A DNA stretch of 64,000 nucleotides from Centropus unirufus (GCA_013397695.1 VYZI01000003.1:3459696-3523695), one strand, 5' to 3'. Shown: positions 12,864-27,355, counted from the stretch's first letter. Notes: generated by a model from the sequence alone, not told the origin. Program-made: numbers and translations.

Positions 12864-15154
12864 CAGTAGGAGCAGTAATGGGAGTGGTTTGACTCAGAGG
12901 CAGGGAGAAGGCAGCCTCTGGTCTGTAATTGTGTTTTAGTATTACAATCTTCCAATGATTTTATAATGACCACTGGTCTACAGAAAGGCAGGATTTCCAG
13001 AGCAGCAGCTGCAGTTCATCTTCTTGAAAAGTAATGGGGAAGTTGTACCATGCTCCTTGCTGATAGGGAGGGTTGGATATATCTGTCTCCAAAAGTACAG
13101 TCCCCGGCTTCACAGGGCAAGATGTACTTGCTGCACTCCTTTCAGATGAAAAGTGTGCTGGACCTCAGCATGCTGCATCTTTACTGGCTTTGCTTTTAAA
13201 GAAAAACTGTCTTTTACTCAGAAAAATTTAGTGCTGCTATTTCCCCCATTTAGCTTTATTCCCACAGCCTGCATATTCATATATGTTTTCACACTGTTAT
13301 ATTTCTGGAGAGCGAAAAGAAAGCGTACTCTCTCTACCCACAATTTCTCTCTCACAGTTTCTCTAACATTTATAATATGATACTAAACTATACTACATTA
13401 CAGCACACAGAATTTTTCTTTTGGAGAAAGAACAAAATGGAGAATAAATCATACCTGACAAAAACTAGTCACACTGCCTAACGCCTCTTTGTAAGAAGGC
13501 TGGGTACCACCGTGTTAAGATTAGTTTAAGGAATTATGTATGTGAGTGTATTGTGATTCAGTGCTGAGATGCCCACTGAGATGAACTGTACATAAAACAT
13601 AACTAACAGGTTTCAAATCTGTATGTTCCTTCCTATCTCTAGTGAGCCAGAGTTTAAATCTACCTAGGTAGATAAAGCATTAAAAAATGTTGCCAGTGTT
13701 GCAATATCCTTTGTGTCTTTAAGAATGCTTATACCACCAAGCAATAATGTATATGGATGCTTTTTTTGGGTAAATGTTTGTATATTTAGGATCTATTTGG
13801 AGAGAACTATTGCAAAAATTATTTACACTTAAATCGAGTTTGTGTCTAATTTATAGAATTAATTCAACATGTCTGTTTTTTTTTAATGAGGGATATAGAT
13901 AAATCACTATTTGGTGTATGTCAAGAAAGCAAGTTTCTTGTACAGATGAAAACAGCAGCAGAAGGGGAAAATGGAGAGGGTGATAATGGTGAATATAAAC
14001 TTTTTCTACTCTAATTTATCCCATTTCAGACACCTATTTTATATTTTTTTAAAAGCCTCAGATTCCTCTGGAAATCCTGGTCCTGCTATTTTACCCTTTT
14101 TTGTGTGTTTCAAGCCTGAGGTGATATTGGGGGCAAACCTGTGGCAAGCTTTAAAAATGTTTGTGACATTTTGAACATTGCTGTCACAGCTGTCTAATCT
14201 AATTAGACGTCAGGCTCTTCAGGGCAACGACTGCACTTAACTATGTATCCAGTACAATGTGGTTTCCAATCTTAGTTTGGGCTCATAGACAATGCCATAA
14301 TAAAAATAATTAAAAGGAGAAGAAGGTTTAAATAATGCTGATGACATGGCTATGATGACCTCCCTGGGGAGATTATTCATCACAGTGTAATGAGATCATT
14401 AGGAAAGAAATTTTCCAGCTTCAGTATACATAGTTTCAGCTGAATCAATACAAAGTCCAAGCAGTTGTAAACTGCAATGATGCTGCAGTCGTGACTGTGG
14501 GGTAAGAGGATTCATAAAGGAAACTGGATCTTCGTGACTTGTCTAAGTAAATTTCCCAGTCAAATGAAGAATAACAAAAGGACAGATGGGGAGATGGGAT
14601 ATGTTAAATAAATAATAATTTTTAAAAGACCAGGCCCTAAATCTCAGAAAAAAACCCATACCACATTTAAGGACCTGTGTATACTACTACTCTGACATAT
14701 AGTATTTTGGATTGTGACCTCACCAGGCCACTTAAACTGATAACCATCATCTAAACAAAAATTTTCAATGATTTTACAATGTAAATGTTCCTAGTAGTGG
14801 TGGTGTTTATCCCTGTGTTGAATGGACACATAAATTCAGGGAAAGGAAAACATGTAGTTGGTACAAGTAACTTCACACAGATAAAATTTAAAAATTCATA
14901 TTCTCTGTTGATTTCTCAAAGTCATTGGAACTGTTAACATTTCTTTATTGCTAAAAAGATGATTGCATACTATGCCCATGCCAAAGGTGTTTTTTTTTCC
15001 TCAGTTTACACTACTGCTTTCATTAAAATGGTAGAAAGCATTGCCTCACTATGTTAGATTATACCTATATTGCATTACAGAGATACAATGTCTAGTTTGA
15101 AATGGAGGTCACAATCTTTGCTTAGAATATTTTTTTCTTATGGAGCTTTTATTT

Positions 15155-15187
15155 NNNNNNNNNNNNNNNNNNNNNNNNNNNNNNNNN
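15155..15187. other. Assembly gap (33 N)
   Basis: A run of 33 undetermined bases. Confidence 0.99.
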
Positions 15188-17774
15188 TAATGCTTATCTG
15201 AAAAAAAAAACCCAAGGTAATATGCAAGGGCAGTTATAAATAACAAGAAGGCAAACAGACAGAAGAAGGAAATTAATCCATTTCATGTGTTATACTGTGA
15301 ATACTTTTTAATTACTTCAATTTTCCTTCTAAATTTTATGTTCTGTAGATAGATACATTAAGTGTTATGGATTCAGAAGTATTTCCTGTCTTTTTTTTTT
15401 CAATTCAGGTGTCCTTAATTGTAATTATAAAAATTAGCCTTAGAGATTTTAAAGCAAGAAATCACAGAAAGAGGCATTGCCTTATGGAAATAAATTATAA
15501 ATTAAAAATTCAGCATAATTGGAATTACTTTCCTTTCAGCAGTATAACTCAGGTTCTGAAAAGAAGAACCCAAAATTCGCATGATGGATTTGGTAGTGTG
15601 TAAATTCTTACATTTTCCTAGAGAGAACAATAAGTGTTTGTGCTCATAATGGCTTTTCTGTTACAAATGAGAGATCAGGTAATGCTACAGTAATCTCTCT
15701 TGCCTTTTTTGCAACAAGTTGAAAGTAAAATGGCACCTCTGGTAAGGCAAAAAGGATGTCTTTTTTCATTTGAAAGGCTGATAAAAATTTAGCCATAGTA
15801 GGAAAAAATTGCATATGCAGAAACAGAGTTTGTAGAATTCAACAGCCAGTAACAACAAGAAAAAATGCTGAGCAACATTCAAAGAGGGGGGAAATTAAGC
15901 TAAACATCCCAAGAATTAAATTTAATCTGTGTGTATGTAGCTGGTGGCTCATGGGATTATGTCTCTATCGTAGAGGCATTCTTGTTTGATAGGCAGAGCA
16001 GTTATTCTGTAAACAAATTAGACATAAATAAAGAGTGTCTATAGGAATTAATATTTAACTCTAATTAAGTAATTCATAAAGCAGAAAATCAGAACCATAT
16101 ACTGATCATTTTTGTTCGAGAACTGTGCTAATAATCTTACATGAATGTTGCGATCATGTAAGAGTTTTATGAAAACAGGTCCAGTTCTTTTAAAGAGTGA
16201 ACATGTGACTATTTTATACCAATCACAGGACAACCAGTAAAGCCTAATAAAATGAGGAAAGTAAGGGTTTTAAGTGAAGTCTTCCATTATAAGTTAGTCT
16301 TGATGACTATTACATTGATGTCCTGTATTTCATTTTCTGCTATTGAGGAAATTCCTCAACTACAAAAACACAGTAATTCTTTTTGCATATTTGAATGGAT
16401 GTTGTGCAGTGAGGTTGTATTCATATCAGCAACTACTAAAATAACTATTCAGTAACCAACATTCTTTTAACCACAATGATAGTGTAAGATAGAGTGATAG
16501 CAAAATAAGTTTGCCAATAAAATTAGATTAAAATGTAAATATGTGTGTGCGAGATAATTTCAAAATTATGCCATTATTGTCTATTATATGCCTTATTTTT
16601 GACAGTGTGGAAAAACTGTGAATATTATTACTATTACAGAAGTTTTTTTTGTAATTTTAACATAATATTTGACATTAGTAATCAAATATGATATTAATAG
16701 ATATCTGTGATTGCTTGGAATGACAAATCAAATTAAAGAACAGGTACTTTAATTTACCTTCTTTCATTTAACAATCAACAAAACCAAAACATTTTCATTT
16801 CATGATAGGCCTTGAAATTTCTGAACTATGTTCAGAAGGTTTTGTTCTCTTTTAGTCAATATCATAGAATTTTAAATTTTATCTGCTTTAAAAAATATTC
16901 CACAGAATGTGGGCTGACCCTGGCCTGGAGCTAAACAGTGGGCCCTTATTAACTCCCCCACTGTCAAGTTCCCCTCCCAAAGAAATATTCTTCCACAAAG
17001 TATTAGATTTTTTAAAAAAAATCCCAAACTCTCTTGAAATGAAACTTTATTTAATTGCAACTTGTTTCATGAAGGGAAAAATTGGTCATCATTACCTATA
17101 AAGACAAGGAACCTGGTGTCCAAGTGATCTCTTCAAATATTAAATACTTGAGAAAAAGAGAATTTTAAACTTCTGCAGGTTATTTAAACATATGCTAACT
17201 CACTGGTGAATCACATGAGTTTTTCATCTTACCACCATTTTGGCTGAAGCATTTTTCTGAAAAAAGTATATTGGAAATTATGCTTTTCAGAACCGATAGA
17301 CAATGTGGAGTAAAAAGCACACAGGCTTGAGTAATAGTGGAGGGCAAATACATACACCCAAAAAGTATGAATGTAGCAAACCATTAGAATGTACCACCAT
17401 GTAGCCAGAGCCATAGAGTATTTCACATTTTAATAATAAATCTTTATCAAACAACCATTGAATTCTGGAAATTTCAGAAAAGTAAAGCAGATATAAATGA
17501 ACACTGTGTGCATATTTATGCCTTGCTTGATTAATTTCAGCACAATGTAAGTTAAAATGATTCAAATATTATTTTAAAATCCTGAGGCAATGTTAGGTAC
17601 TGACTTACACTTCATATTCATACAAAGATATATAGGATACAAAAACCTATACTTCCCATTTTTCTTGAAGTCAGAAATTAGCTTATGTGTAAGAATCAAA
17701 CCAAAAGTTCAAATATTCCTTGAGTACAATGTATGGAATATTTTTTATTTCTGTTTAAATTAATGCATTTATTA

Positions 17775-18505
17775 GATATTAAAGTGCCAAGTGCAAGGCT
17801 CTGTAACTCGGTCAGGGCAATCCCAAGAACAATTACAGGCAAGGCAGAGAATGGATTGAGAGGAGCCCTTGGGTTGGGGGCACTGGTGGATGAGAAGCTG
17901 AACATGAGCCACTAGTGTGCACTTGCAACCCAGAAAGCCAATCATATCCTGGGCTGGATCAAAAACAAGTGTGACCAATAGGTTGAGGGAGTTGTTTCTC
18001 CCTCTCTACTCTCTTCTCTTGAGACCTTACCTGGAGTATTGCATTCAGTTCTGAGTCTTTAGCACAGTAAAGACATAGATCTGTTGGAATGAGACCAGAG
18101 GAGAGCCACAAAGATGATCGGAGGACTAGAATACCTAACATACAAAGACAGGCTGAGAGAGTTGGGCTTGTTCAGCTGGAGAAGAGAAAGCTTCAGAGAG
18201 AATTTATGGCACCCTTCCAGGACTTAAAGGGAGCTTTCCAGAAACCTGAGGAAGGGCTCTTTAACAGGGACCACAGTGGCAGAATTTGGGGTTACAGTTT
18301 AATAGAAACAGGGGAGATTTAGACTAGATATTAGAAAGATTTTTTTTTTTTCCTATGAGCATGGTGAGGCACTGGAAGAGATTGTCCAGAGAAGTCATGG
18401 AAGTCCCATTCTTCGAGGTGTTCAAGACAAGGCTGGATGAGGCTTTGAGTAACAACACACAGTTGAAAGCATTCCTGCCCATGGTCAGGAGCTGTGCCTG
18501 TCCTT
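17775..18505 (+). mobile_element. CR1 LINE fragment, 3' half of ORF2
   Basis: The + strand follows the conserved CR1 order: GGTGGATGAGAAGCTGAACA, then GAGACCTTACCTGGAGTATT, then GAGCCACAAAGATGATCGGA, then TTGTTCAGCTGGAGAAGAGA, then AGGGCTCTTTAACAGGGA, then GGCACTGGAAGAGATTGTCC, then TTCAAGACAAGGCTGGATGA. This is the region after the catalytic reverse-transcriptase box, from the thumb-like domain to the C-terminus of ORF2. Frames are broken by stops and indels, for example a T-rich insertion at 18341-18353. No ATTCTATG-type tail is seen after 18505. It is a dead copy. Open frames on both strands here (17696-18516) belong to it or are its antisense. Confidence 0.9.
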
Positions 18506-21500
18506 TCACATATCACCTATGTTTTTACTACTATTTTTTTTTCTGACAGACTGAGAAACATCACACCCCATTTTGCACATGTTGAGTCACACAGGACTTC
18601 CATTACTTATTCTCACATGTATGCTCTCCTTATTTATTCTCTCTTCTCAGGAAACATCAAAGAAAATGACTCATGCACAGAAGGGGCACCCATCCAGTTT
18701 TTCTGCATGGAACCGATAGACCCCACTACCTGTTAAAAGATCAAATCTGTAGCAGTTGCCTCAATTCAAAAATATAGTCACAACATGTGGGAAGAATCCT
18801 GAATCACAAATTACTAATTTCAGAACTATTACTATGAGTCATGCTGTCACCTCAATGCAGGAATTGTCATTCTAGTGCTGCTCTCAGCATGCAGAAACAG
18901 AGAATGAACTGTATTAATTTAGAAAAAAATATGCTCTGCAGAGTGTGATTTTATATATATAATAGACCAATAGATGCCACCATTGCACTGTGATAGACAG
19001 GGAAATTCTGAAGGAACAAATAAGAGGGAGTGTTTTAACGTTCAGAAAGCACATTTTCTGTGGAAAAAAACGTAATCTCCTCTTGGAAAAAGCAATTTTG
19101 GGGATGTAATTTTATTGTTATACTTATTCTGTTTTGTTTCTGTCTTATTTTTTTTAATATAGAATAAGACTTCTGTCTTATTTTTTTTGCTCTTTGATTC
19201 ATTCTAGCAAGAATGGTGCACACTTGACATTTCTTTGTAATTATTCAAAGCCTTTGATCGCAAGTATCCAAATGAATGTAAAACATTTGGATGTGGCTTT
19301 GTGTCATTTTACTGCTGAGCAAACAGTACTGCAGAATGACTTCATCTGATTAATTTCTCATTCCTTTAGTGACCTAAATAGGACTGCTCTCACAGTTCTT
19401 CATTGGATTTTTTTTAATACAGAAGTCACACTAGTTATACAGTTGTACATAACTGTGTACAATGGAAAATTCTGTTTAGAACAGAGTGCTTTCCATGTTG
19501 ATATTCCTTTGCTTATGTAATGAAATACAGAATGTTTTTTAGACGTATTAGTGACTTGTCTGCCCATACGTGGGCATGTTTCACAGTGTCTTAGTAGTGC
19601 TGTTTACTAGGTAAAAAATTAAGAAAACATCACTCTTCTCAGTTAGTTTTTCTGGAACTAAATTATTGACCAATTTAGATGACTTTAAATTGTGCTACAT
19701 TACGTGCAATTTATTTTCCTATTTGTAGGCAACTGTAATATCATGCCACTGAGAAATAGCAGATACAAAAATACTTTCAAAGCCAGTTTAGATGATAATA
19801 AGGAAAGTTTCCTATACGATCAAATTTTCTTGTCTGAACCCCAATTTAGTTTAAGAGACTCGAGGATGAGAAACCAAATCTATATAAAATCTTTTCTATT
19901 CTTACCTCGGTACTCAAACTTCTAAAATAGTCAACAATTATTGAAGGTTCATTAATAATTGAGAAGGACATAGACAATGTGATCAAGCAACTTCATTTTG
20001 TAATAATTATCAAATAATTTGCTGGCAGTAAATCAATTCCTATATAATCTGAATTACAAGTACCATAAAGGTGAAAGAATTGCCCAATTTTTTCAGTTAC
20101 CTAATCTTACCTACATGACTATATTTTTGTTTTGCTTAATCCTATAGTGTATCTCAAATATATTAAACAGTTAGAATACAAAATCAATCACTTTCACATT
20201 GCATATGTACCTAGGGAGTTTAATTCTTTCCCATTAAAACCACTGGGGTTTCCATCACTTTCCATAAAAATATTAGGGAAGAAAATTAGATATATAATGC
20301 TCCACATGTCTTAGTGAATCGGGTCCATTGTGGTGAGGAGCCAATAAGAGAGATCATAAAAATATCACGCCTTTTTGGATGACAGCATCCCAGAAGCAGA
20401 AGTTGCACAGATCCGTACTGCACAATGTCTTAACCCCTATATCTTATTTAAGAAACAGAGTTTATTAACCAAAATGCATTTGTGCTAACACAGATTATAT
20501 CTCTGACATATTCAAACTAGGCATTCTACATGGCTTTATGGTTTTTGTTTGGTTGTCTTTATCAGTAAGTTTATGCTAGCTGATGCATCTCTATTGCTTT
20601 CTCCCCTACAAAAGACCACCTGGAAGTATATGCAACTGTGAACTCCATCGAGCAAGCAAACATGCTGACACACTATTATTGCTACCATTTGTTCAGCTAC
20701 AAATTGGCGTGGTTTTGGCCTTTGTCAGCAGCACTCTCCCAGGCAGTGCCCAGCAGCAGTGAGGGAGATCTCAAGAGTGCACTGAACCAGGGGTGAAGGG
20801 TTTCAAGTCCAAAATGAAGGAAACATAAAGTATTTCAACACCTAAAGGCTCCTTACGAAACATCTTAGTGCCGCTGACATTTTTTAATTTTATATTGGAT
20901 GTGTCATGAAACACAAACTTTCCTTTGTTTCTGTCAGCTAATATTTTCAGTAAAAATATTTGTAGCTTTTGCCCCTTGGAGCTGAGGAGCTTTCAGAATC
21001 TGCAGCTGCCCGTCAGCTCCCACATCAGGAAAGGCGGGAGCACACCATCAGGAAATGATGGAAAAGCAAAACACTGATACAAAAAACAAGTTTAGAGGAA
21101 AAGATTAGTCTGACAGAAAGTGCAGGAGTAAGCCAGTGGGACTATTTAATGTACCAGGCTGTCATTTCTCTGTGTGGTTGGCTAGATAGCTCACTCCAGG
21201 ATAAGAGCGATAATGGAAGACCCTGAGCATACCAAAATACTTTAATCCTGGTCTGCTTTCCTGTCTGTGCTCCGTGTCACAAACAAATTCCACTGCTTGC
21301 ATACTAATCCTTTTGCTCAGACTTTCCCTCTTGCATACAGGTAGATATCTATTTTTTCTAAAACTTCAACACTTTTCTGAATTGTTGCAGAATTTCCTTT
21401 TTCTTAATGGTTTGCCTACTAATTGCAATAGCATAAAAGAATAACTAGGATAAATCTGCATCATAACGTACATGTTCCTAAACTCTGCTTCCAGTAAAAA

Positions 21501-24500
21501 CCAATACATTCCCAAATCTTTTGCTCAGTGTGGTAAATATTGTTATAGAAAGATATACAGAGGCCCTTCTGTCCTCTTCTATTACGCATAATTAAAACTC
21601 GGGTTTTTAAAATACTATTCTAGAACAGTATTTTACACCATTTATTACCAGCGTTGGTTCCTAGAGAGATGTCATGGTTAAAGCAGATCTTCTGAAAGCA
21701 ATCAGAGACATATTAAAATACAACTATACTTTTAAAAATAATTATTACTTATAGTAGATTGTTGTCGTTGTTGGGCAATCATTTTACAGAGTTTTGTGAT
21801 CTGCTATTGAACAATACTATCTGTTTTGCTTAACCAGCTGCCATATCATATTAAATCAATTTTTGGTACTAATTAATTTACAGAAAATATACTGCTTTGT
21901 ATATCTCCTTCCTCTCACAAAAACTTGTGATAATCAGTATTTTGAAACAGGTCTTTGCTAATTTTCTCAACATTTTAAAGAAAAATATTTGAAACACATC
22001 ATTCTGCCTTTTTTTTTTTCTTCAGACTTCAGCATTATTGAAAAGATTTTATAACTTTTATTTTTCTGGGAAAAGATGAACTTAGTTAATGGAAAATAAT
22101 GTCCACATGTCTTGTATAATTCCTTCTTCTATAGCTTTGTGTATGTGCCTCTTTTTCTTTGGAGTACTTTCAGGAAACATTTAAAGAAATGGTGCCTGTC
22201 ATCAAGAAGATTTAATGTTACATACCAATTAGCTTTTGTAGGTTTAGCAGAATAATAGGGCCCTTAACCTAAGCAGCCTCATTAAAGACTTACTTTAAAC
22301 CTATATGGTCTGGAATAGAAACTAAGCCGTTTGTTCAGTAAAGATCTAGGTAATCTAAGAATTTATTTTACTGCTATCCAACATCATAATTCCTGCAAAT
22401 CTTCCTCATATTCAACTTAAGGTACTAATTGTCCCATTAACATCAGAATATTTGATCATAGAGTAGTCATATGGACTATTAAATAAATTCAGTCCCTTTC
22501 ATATCAACAGGACAGCAGCACACTAAAATTTGAATGACTACTGCTAGAACATTTGTTTTCTAAGTGTTCTGGGAGAAACTGCAAGTGAATAATCAGTAAG
22601 AATCAATTCAGGTGCTCAAAGTGTGGCATCCCTCTCTTTCATTGGAATTGTAGATGAGATATTTCTTCATATGTGAAAAGCTGTACAAGAATGTTTACAT
22701 AAGGATGTATTTCCTAATTTTATTTTTTTTGCTTTTTTTTCTTTTGTTTTTAGGATCTATTGATTAACTTTAGGCATCAAAAGGTCTAGTACATAGGATA
22801 ATTTGAATCACAGTCCTTTTAGATAAACTACAGATGTATTCTTCATAAATAGTTTTACATAGTGGAAGCTGTATTTAAAAAAGAATAACAGGACCAAAAC
22901 CCACAATAGAGGCAAGTATTGCAATGCTGTTGCTAAGGAGCCAGGTTCTGGATGTCTGTTAAGAGGTATGTAGATGATGTTTTTACGTACATTATTAATG
23001 ACATGTTCTACAGCAGGGTTTACGCAGCAAATTTTGGAAAGTTAGTATTTACAAAACTTCCATGTTATGAAGTCCTTAAGTCTTCAAAATAAAGTCTTCA
23101 TGCTGAATCATCAAGGGGAAAAAAAATAATTTTTAAGGAAACTTTCTGTAGTTTCAGATTTTATTTTTTTATTCTGAAGCACTTGGTCATTAGTCCAAGC
23201 TCAAATGAAATTCACTTCTCTTTGTCTCCACTGCTGGTGTAAAGCAGCATTACAGCACTCCTGGCAGCCAGTGTCCTGCTGACAGACCCTGAGCCATAAT
23301 AACTATTCCCAGAGATGGCTCATATAATCTTCCCATATTCAATTTAAAACTCTTCCAGAAGGAGCCAATTTAATACCATTTTTTCATAGTCCTATACTAC
23401 ACTAAATATTCACTGACCCTTAGAAACATACTACCATTCACTTACAAGCAGCTTCAGTTTACTTTTTCACTAAGGAATTTTGTTAAGTTCGGGTGTTTTC
23501 TTTCTGCAGTTCCAGTTTTTATTTGTTTGCTGATGCAGCACATGCTGTTTTTCATGTGCAGTTACTTTCATGTCTATTTCAGATGTGTAATTCTTTGCAG
23601 TCTTGGGATAACACTAAACAGATAATTTTGCTTTCTTTGTTTCTTGGTTGGTTTTTTTATTTCTTTTGTTCTTTTGTGAAAGACTAAATTCCTTAGAATG
23701 AGTATTATACTGGAAGAAATGTCTAATCAATAAACACATAATTTGGCTCTTAATATAACAGTTTCACTGACTGATTCACCTTTCACACTATAGATGTAAG
23801 AAAATATTTAGATAATGTCCCTAGAAATAGGGGCAGATCATTACCCTATAACTACTACATATTACTTACAAGAGGACACCAGGACCAGCATTGGAAATTG
23901 CTACTGGTGATTTAAAAATAAAACTTCATAGCTGAAGGTAATGATGCAAGATTCATAATGAAGAGCTCCAAGACCTTTTACTAAATTAGTTCATGAGTCC
24001 AATAGAGTCCAGGTGGCTTTATTCATAGCTAAGTATTTTTATGCACCAGCATTGGAAAATCCAGTCTGATATGAGCTCAGAAATCTCAAAACAGACTTCT
24101 TAAAGCTAATAGAATGAAGTCAAAATGTTTTGACTGAGGATTTTGGTCCTGAAAAGGAAAAGGTTTAATGGTTCAAGAAATTCCAAGCATATACTAGACT
24201 TTTCTACATTAATAATTATTTTTGACAGACTGAGAACCCCAGATTTTAAGTTATGCAAACATAATTAGAGGGAAAAATAACAGACAATAATTTATGCCAC
24301 TGGTTCCATTGAGCTACTAAATTGAAATAATACTTACGGGCTCATTGTGAGATATTCATAATCAGTCTACCAGTTTAGTTTATCCTAACTTACACTCCTA
24401 AGTTAATAACTGCTGTGCAAGCACTCCTGAGTAGACATCATGCAGGCTGAAGTTTCTTCTGTTTTCTCAAACCAGGAGTGATAAATCTTGTCTCTGCTTC

Positions 24501-25664
24501 ATTCACTTAAACTCTCTGTGAAAAAAACAGCCTGCCATTGACTTCAGGAAGCTGCTTGATGTAGTTCCAGTCACATGAGTGATATTATGTCATTTGATAT
24601 TGAAAATAGAGATCAATAATTGACTTTTCTAAAAAGTATATAGAAATGGAATGTTGGATCTACTTACTGGTTGATTTAGATACTACCTGAAGAAATTCTT
24701 CCTAATGGGTTCTTGCTTTAATATCTTTTCCTGCCTAGCAGGCTCAGAGAAGACCAGTGGGTTTGATAGGGAACGGAATGAAATTCAATGGAGGCATGGA
24801 TCTTTCAGCCTACAGAATTTCCTAATTTCCTCTTGTAAAGTAGTAATGAGTTGATTTTTTAGTTACTTGAACCTTCCAAAATTAAAATAGGCACTTATGG
24901 CTTTACATGTTCAATAATAAAGTCATCAGTCTCACGAGCTTCATTGCTGTTAATTCTCTGAATCTTGTAGGACCAACACTTTTGTGTTGGTATACAAAGA
25001 TTTGTCTACTTTTAGCCATGTATAAAATTTGAAAGTAAATTCATTAGTACTCTAAAATAAAACTGAAGTAATTTGATTTTTTTATACCAGCACAATCAAG
25101 TGCATATCTAAGCAATGATGTGTTACATACAAACACATTATGTTATATATAACTGTGTGGCAGGTAAATAACTGTCTGGAATTGTAAACAAGGTGACTGA
25201 TAGCAAAATAAAAAGGCAATTATTTTATGCCAGATCAGCATTTCATGGATTTCAGGCAGCATTTCTATTCTTTTGTCTTTTTGACTGAAAATATGTGAGA
25301 CAAAATAACAAAGTTCCAAAGGTCTACTGGGATTTAATTGGGCAATATACAGATAAAAATATACTTCTGCAAAATAAATTATTTCTTATTCATCCAAATG
25401 CAAGACATTTTTCATCTAAAAATTTAAAATGTTTTGTAGATGATTTTTAGTTTTGTGAAGAAAATCACATTCAGAACAAGGCTAAATATTCAAGCCTAAA
25501 CACAAATTAAGAGAAAACTTTGATAGAAAACTCTAGTTGGGGAGAATGATAGCTGCTGCCAATGTGCTCTTAATGTATTACATATGTAGCTAATATACTT
25601 TTTCTGCCTTTTATAATTGGTTGAAATCTCAGGGACTGATGTAGAAACACTTTTGCAAACACCT
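18506..25664. other. AT-rich noncoding DNA
   Basis: No gene or known repeat family is recognised across 7 kb. It includes an 18-bp direct repeat at 19138-19188 and a less AT-rich, unclassified patch at about 20690-21060. Scattered T-runs occur, for example at 22000-22020 and 22720-22750. Confidence 0.55.
19138..19188 (+). repeat. 18-bp direct repeat with internal inverted arm
   Basis: An identical 18-mer, TTCTGTCTTA followed by eight T, occurs at 19138-19155 and 19171-19188 (33-bp period). Between them AATAAGAC is the reverse complement of the GTCTTATT in the first copy, giving an 8-bp stem. Confidence 0.8.
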
Positions 25665-26743
25665 TTAAAATATCTCTAAAATGCTTTCAGCGTCAGTGAA
25701 ATTCTCAATGTAACTAATTTTAGGTCTATGCTGGCTGTTATTCTGCTTTGTAGAAATTCCTAGTTCACTAATTTTTGAGAAAATGAGACAAGAATACGAG
25801 GACTGCAGTTTCCTCACAGCCTTCTTGCTTATTTTCAAGATGCACAATGCTTGGTTTTTACTAGGCATTGGTAACATATCTCTGTGCCGTGGCCTTTCAA
25901 ATGTGGTGAAAGGTAGCTTGCCACAGACATCCTCCAGCTTCATTCACACCTGCAGGGGCTGTGGGTTTGTGTGGGCTCAAGTGGGTTATATGATCATGAA
26001 CTTTGTCTTCATTTTTACTTCTGCAAAAACTGAGTGTGAGTTCAGGGACCTCTGAGTCTGTTTGCTCTATATCTGTCATCACCAGGGCTCCTCCTGACTG
26101 AGCAGTGGAAAAACAATTCCCTCAACCTTTCTTCTTGTACCAAAGAACATCTAGAAGCTTGTCTTCTTTCCTTTGACATCTCTTGTGAGTGCCAAATTCT
26201 GTGCACTTTGACTTCCTGATTTTCAACACAGCACACACAAGTAAAGTGTCTGTGATCCTCCCAGGTGACCGATCCTTTCTTCTACCTTCCATGCACTTCC
26301 TTTCTGCACCTGAGCTCAATCCAATGCTGGCCTTCTGCCTCGGCTTTTCAGATTTCTGCATGTCAGTAAGAACAGCTCTGGGCTTTGAGAACACTGTCCT
26401 TGAAGGGTAACGAGCTCTCTGGTGTCATTTTTCTTTCCAGGTCAATCTCCCATGGGATCTCACCAAGCAGAGCACAGTACAAGCTGAAATCTCCTCCAGA
26501 AATTTGTGGCTGTAATTCTATTGTTTTGCTAACCTCTCTCAGGACCTCAAACAGGACTATCTCACAGTATCCAAAGTCAAGGCTTCCCTCAGTAAGTATA
26601 TAATTAATCGATCCTTCCTTAAACATGGGAAACAACTCCTGCACAGCTGTAAAAAAAAATTGGCCCCAGTGCTCATCAGAAAACTTATATGAAGCTATTC
26701 TCTCAAGATCAGCAAGCCATATAACATGTGTCTGTGTGTCCAC
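25665..26743 (-). pseudogene. Unidentified stop-poor tract, possible decayed coding sequence
   Basis: A chain of overlapping minus-strand frames covers about 1.1 kb: 26363-26743 (126 codons), 26122-26394, 26042-26236, 25897-26082 and 25665-25943. The first has the most protein-like composition. It has mixed hydrophobic and acidic helices and reads, for example, DEHWGQFFFTAVQELFPMFK and later ISGGDFSLYCALLGEIPWEI. I do not recognise a family, domain or catalytic motif. The DNA is less AT-rich than its surroundings, which alone lowers stop frequency, and + frames are also open (25783-26055, 26189-26410, 26385-26603). A frameshifted retropseudogene, an unclassified repeat and chance are all possible. 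There is no poly(A) tail at the 3' side and no convincing splice structure. Confidence 0.3.
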
Positions 26744-27355
26744 GCCACTTAACTATTAATTAAGAACACAAATTGGACTCTACTTGTTTGTGAACCACAA
26801 GAATTTAATACTTTAGTATTAGCTGATTTGTATGATTTTCCTTCTTCCAATGAATACTAATATTTCAAAAAGTTATTTAAAAAAAAAACAGAAGAAAACT
26901 TATATGGAATTCCTCTCTGACTTGTAGTGATAGTCACGTAGTCACGTTTTAGCAATATATACATATCTGTCTGCTGAAATCAGTCAGAAGTCAGACATCT
27001 ATTTGGTCCTAATATTACAGTTGTCTCAGACTACTTTGTTTCATGGTTTTCTTAGGCTGGAATGACTTCATTTGTGTCTGATTGTGCTAAAAGTCTGCTC
27101 CAACTTGTTATTTTTTTTGTAGAAGATCATTCAAAGAAAAAGAAACCACAATTAAACTCAGCAATGCTGCTGTAATTTTCCCACTGGCCTTTCAAATTTC
27201 TAATCATAAAATACTATTAAAAAGTCAATCATTTGGAATCCATTATGAAGACATTTTTCAGATGGCATCATTTATTGAATTTGACCTTAGATGTAATTCT
27301 TGGTGAAGTAATTAAACTACATGCTATTGACACAGGTTAGTCATGTGCATGCTTA
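26744..27355. other. AT-rich noncoding DNA
   Basis: Nothing recognisable lies between the open tract and the solo LTR. Confidence 0.6.

Larger units (their letters stand above)
12336..17774. other. AT-rich noncoding DNA with one gap
   Basis: This holds a short direct repeat at 12831-12863 and a 33-base assembly gap at 15155-15187. The stretch 12840-13160 is less AT-rich but unrecognised, as is a small GC-richer patch at 16905-16980. No gene is supported. Frames of 60-92 codons occur on both strands. Confidence 0.55.

Noticed and set aside
16872..17060. 62-codon minus frame over a GC-richer patch
   Set aside because: It is short, with no domain, and overlaps an equal-length + frame.
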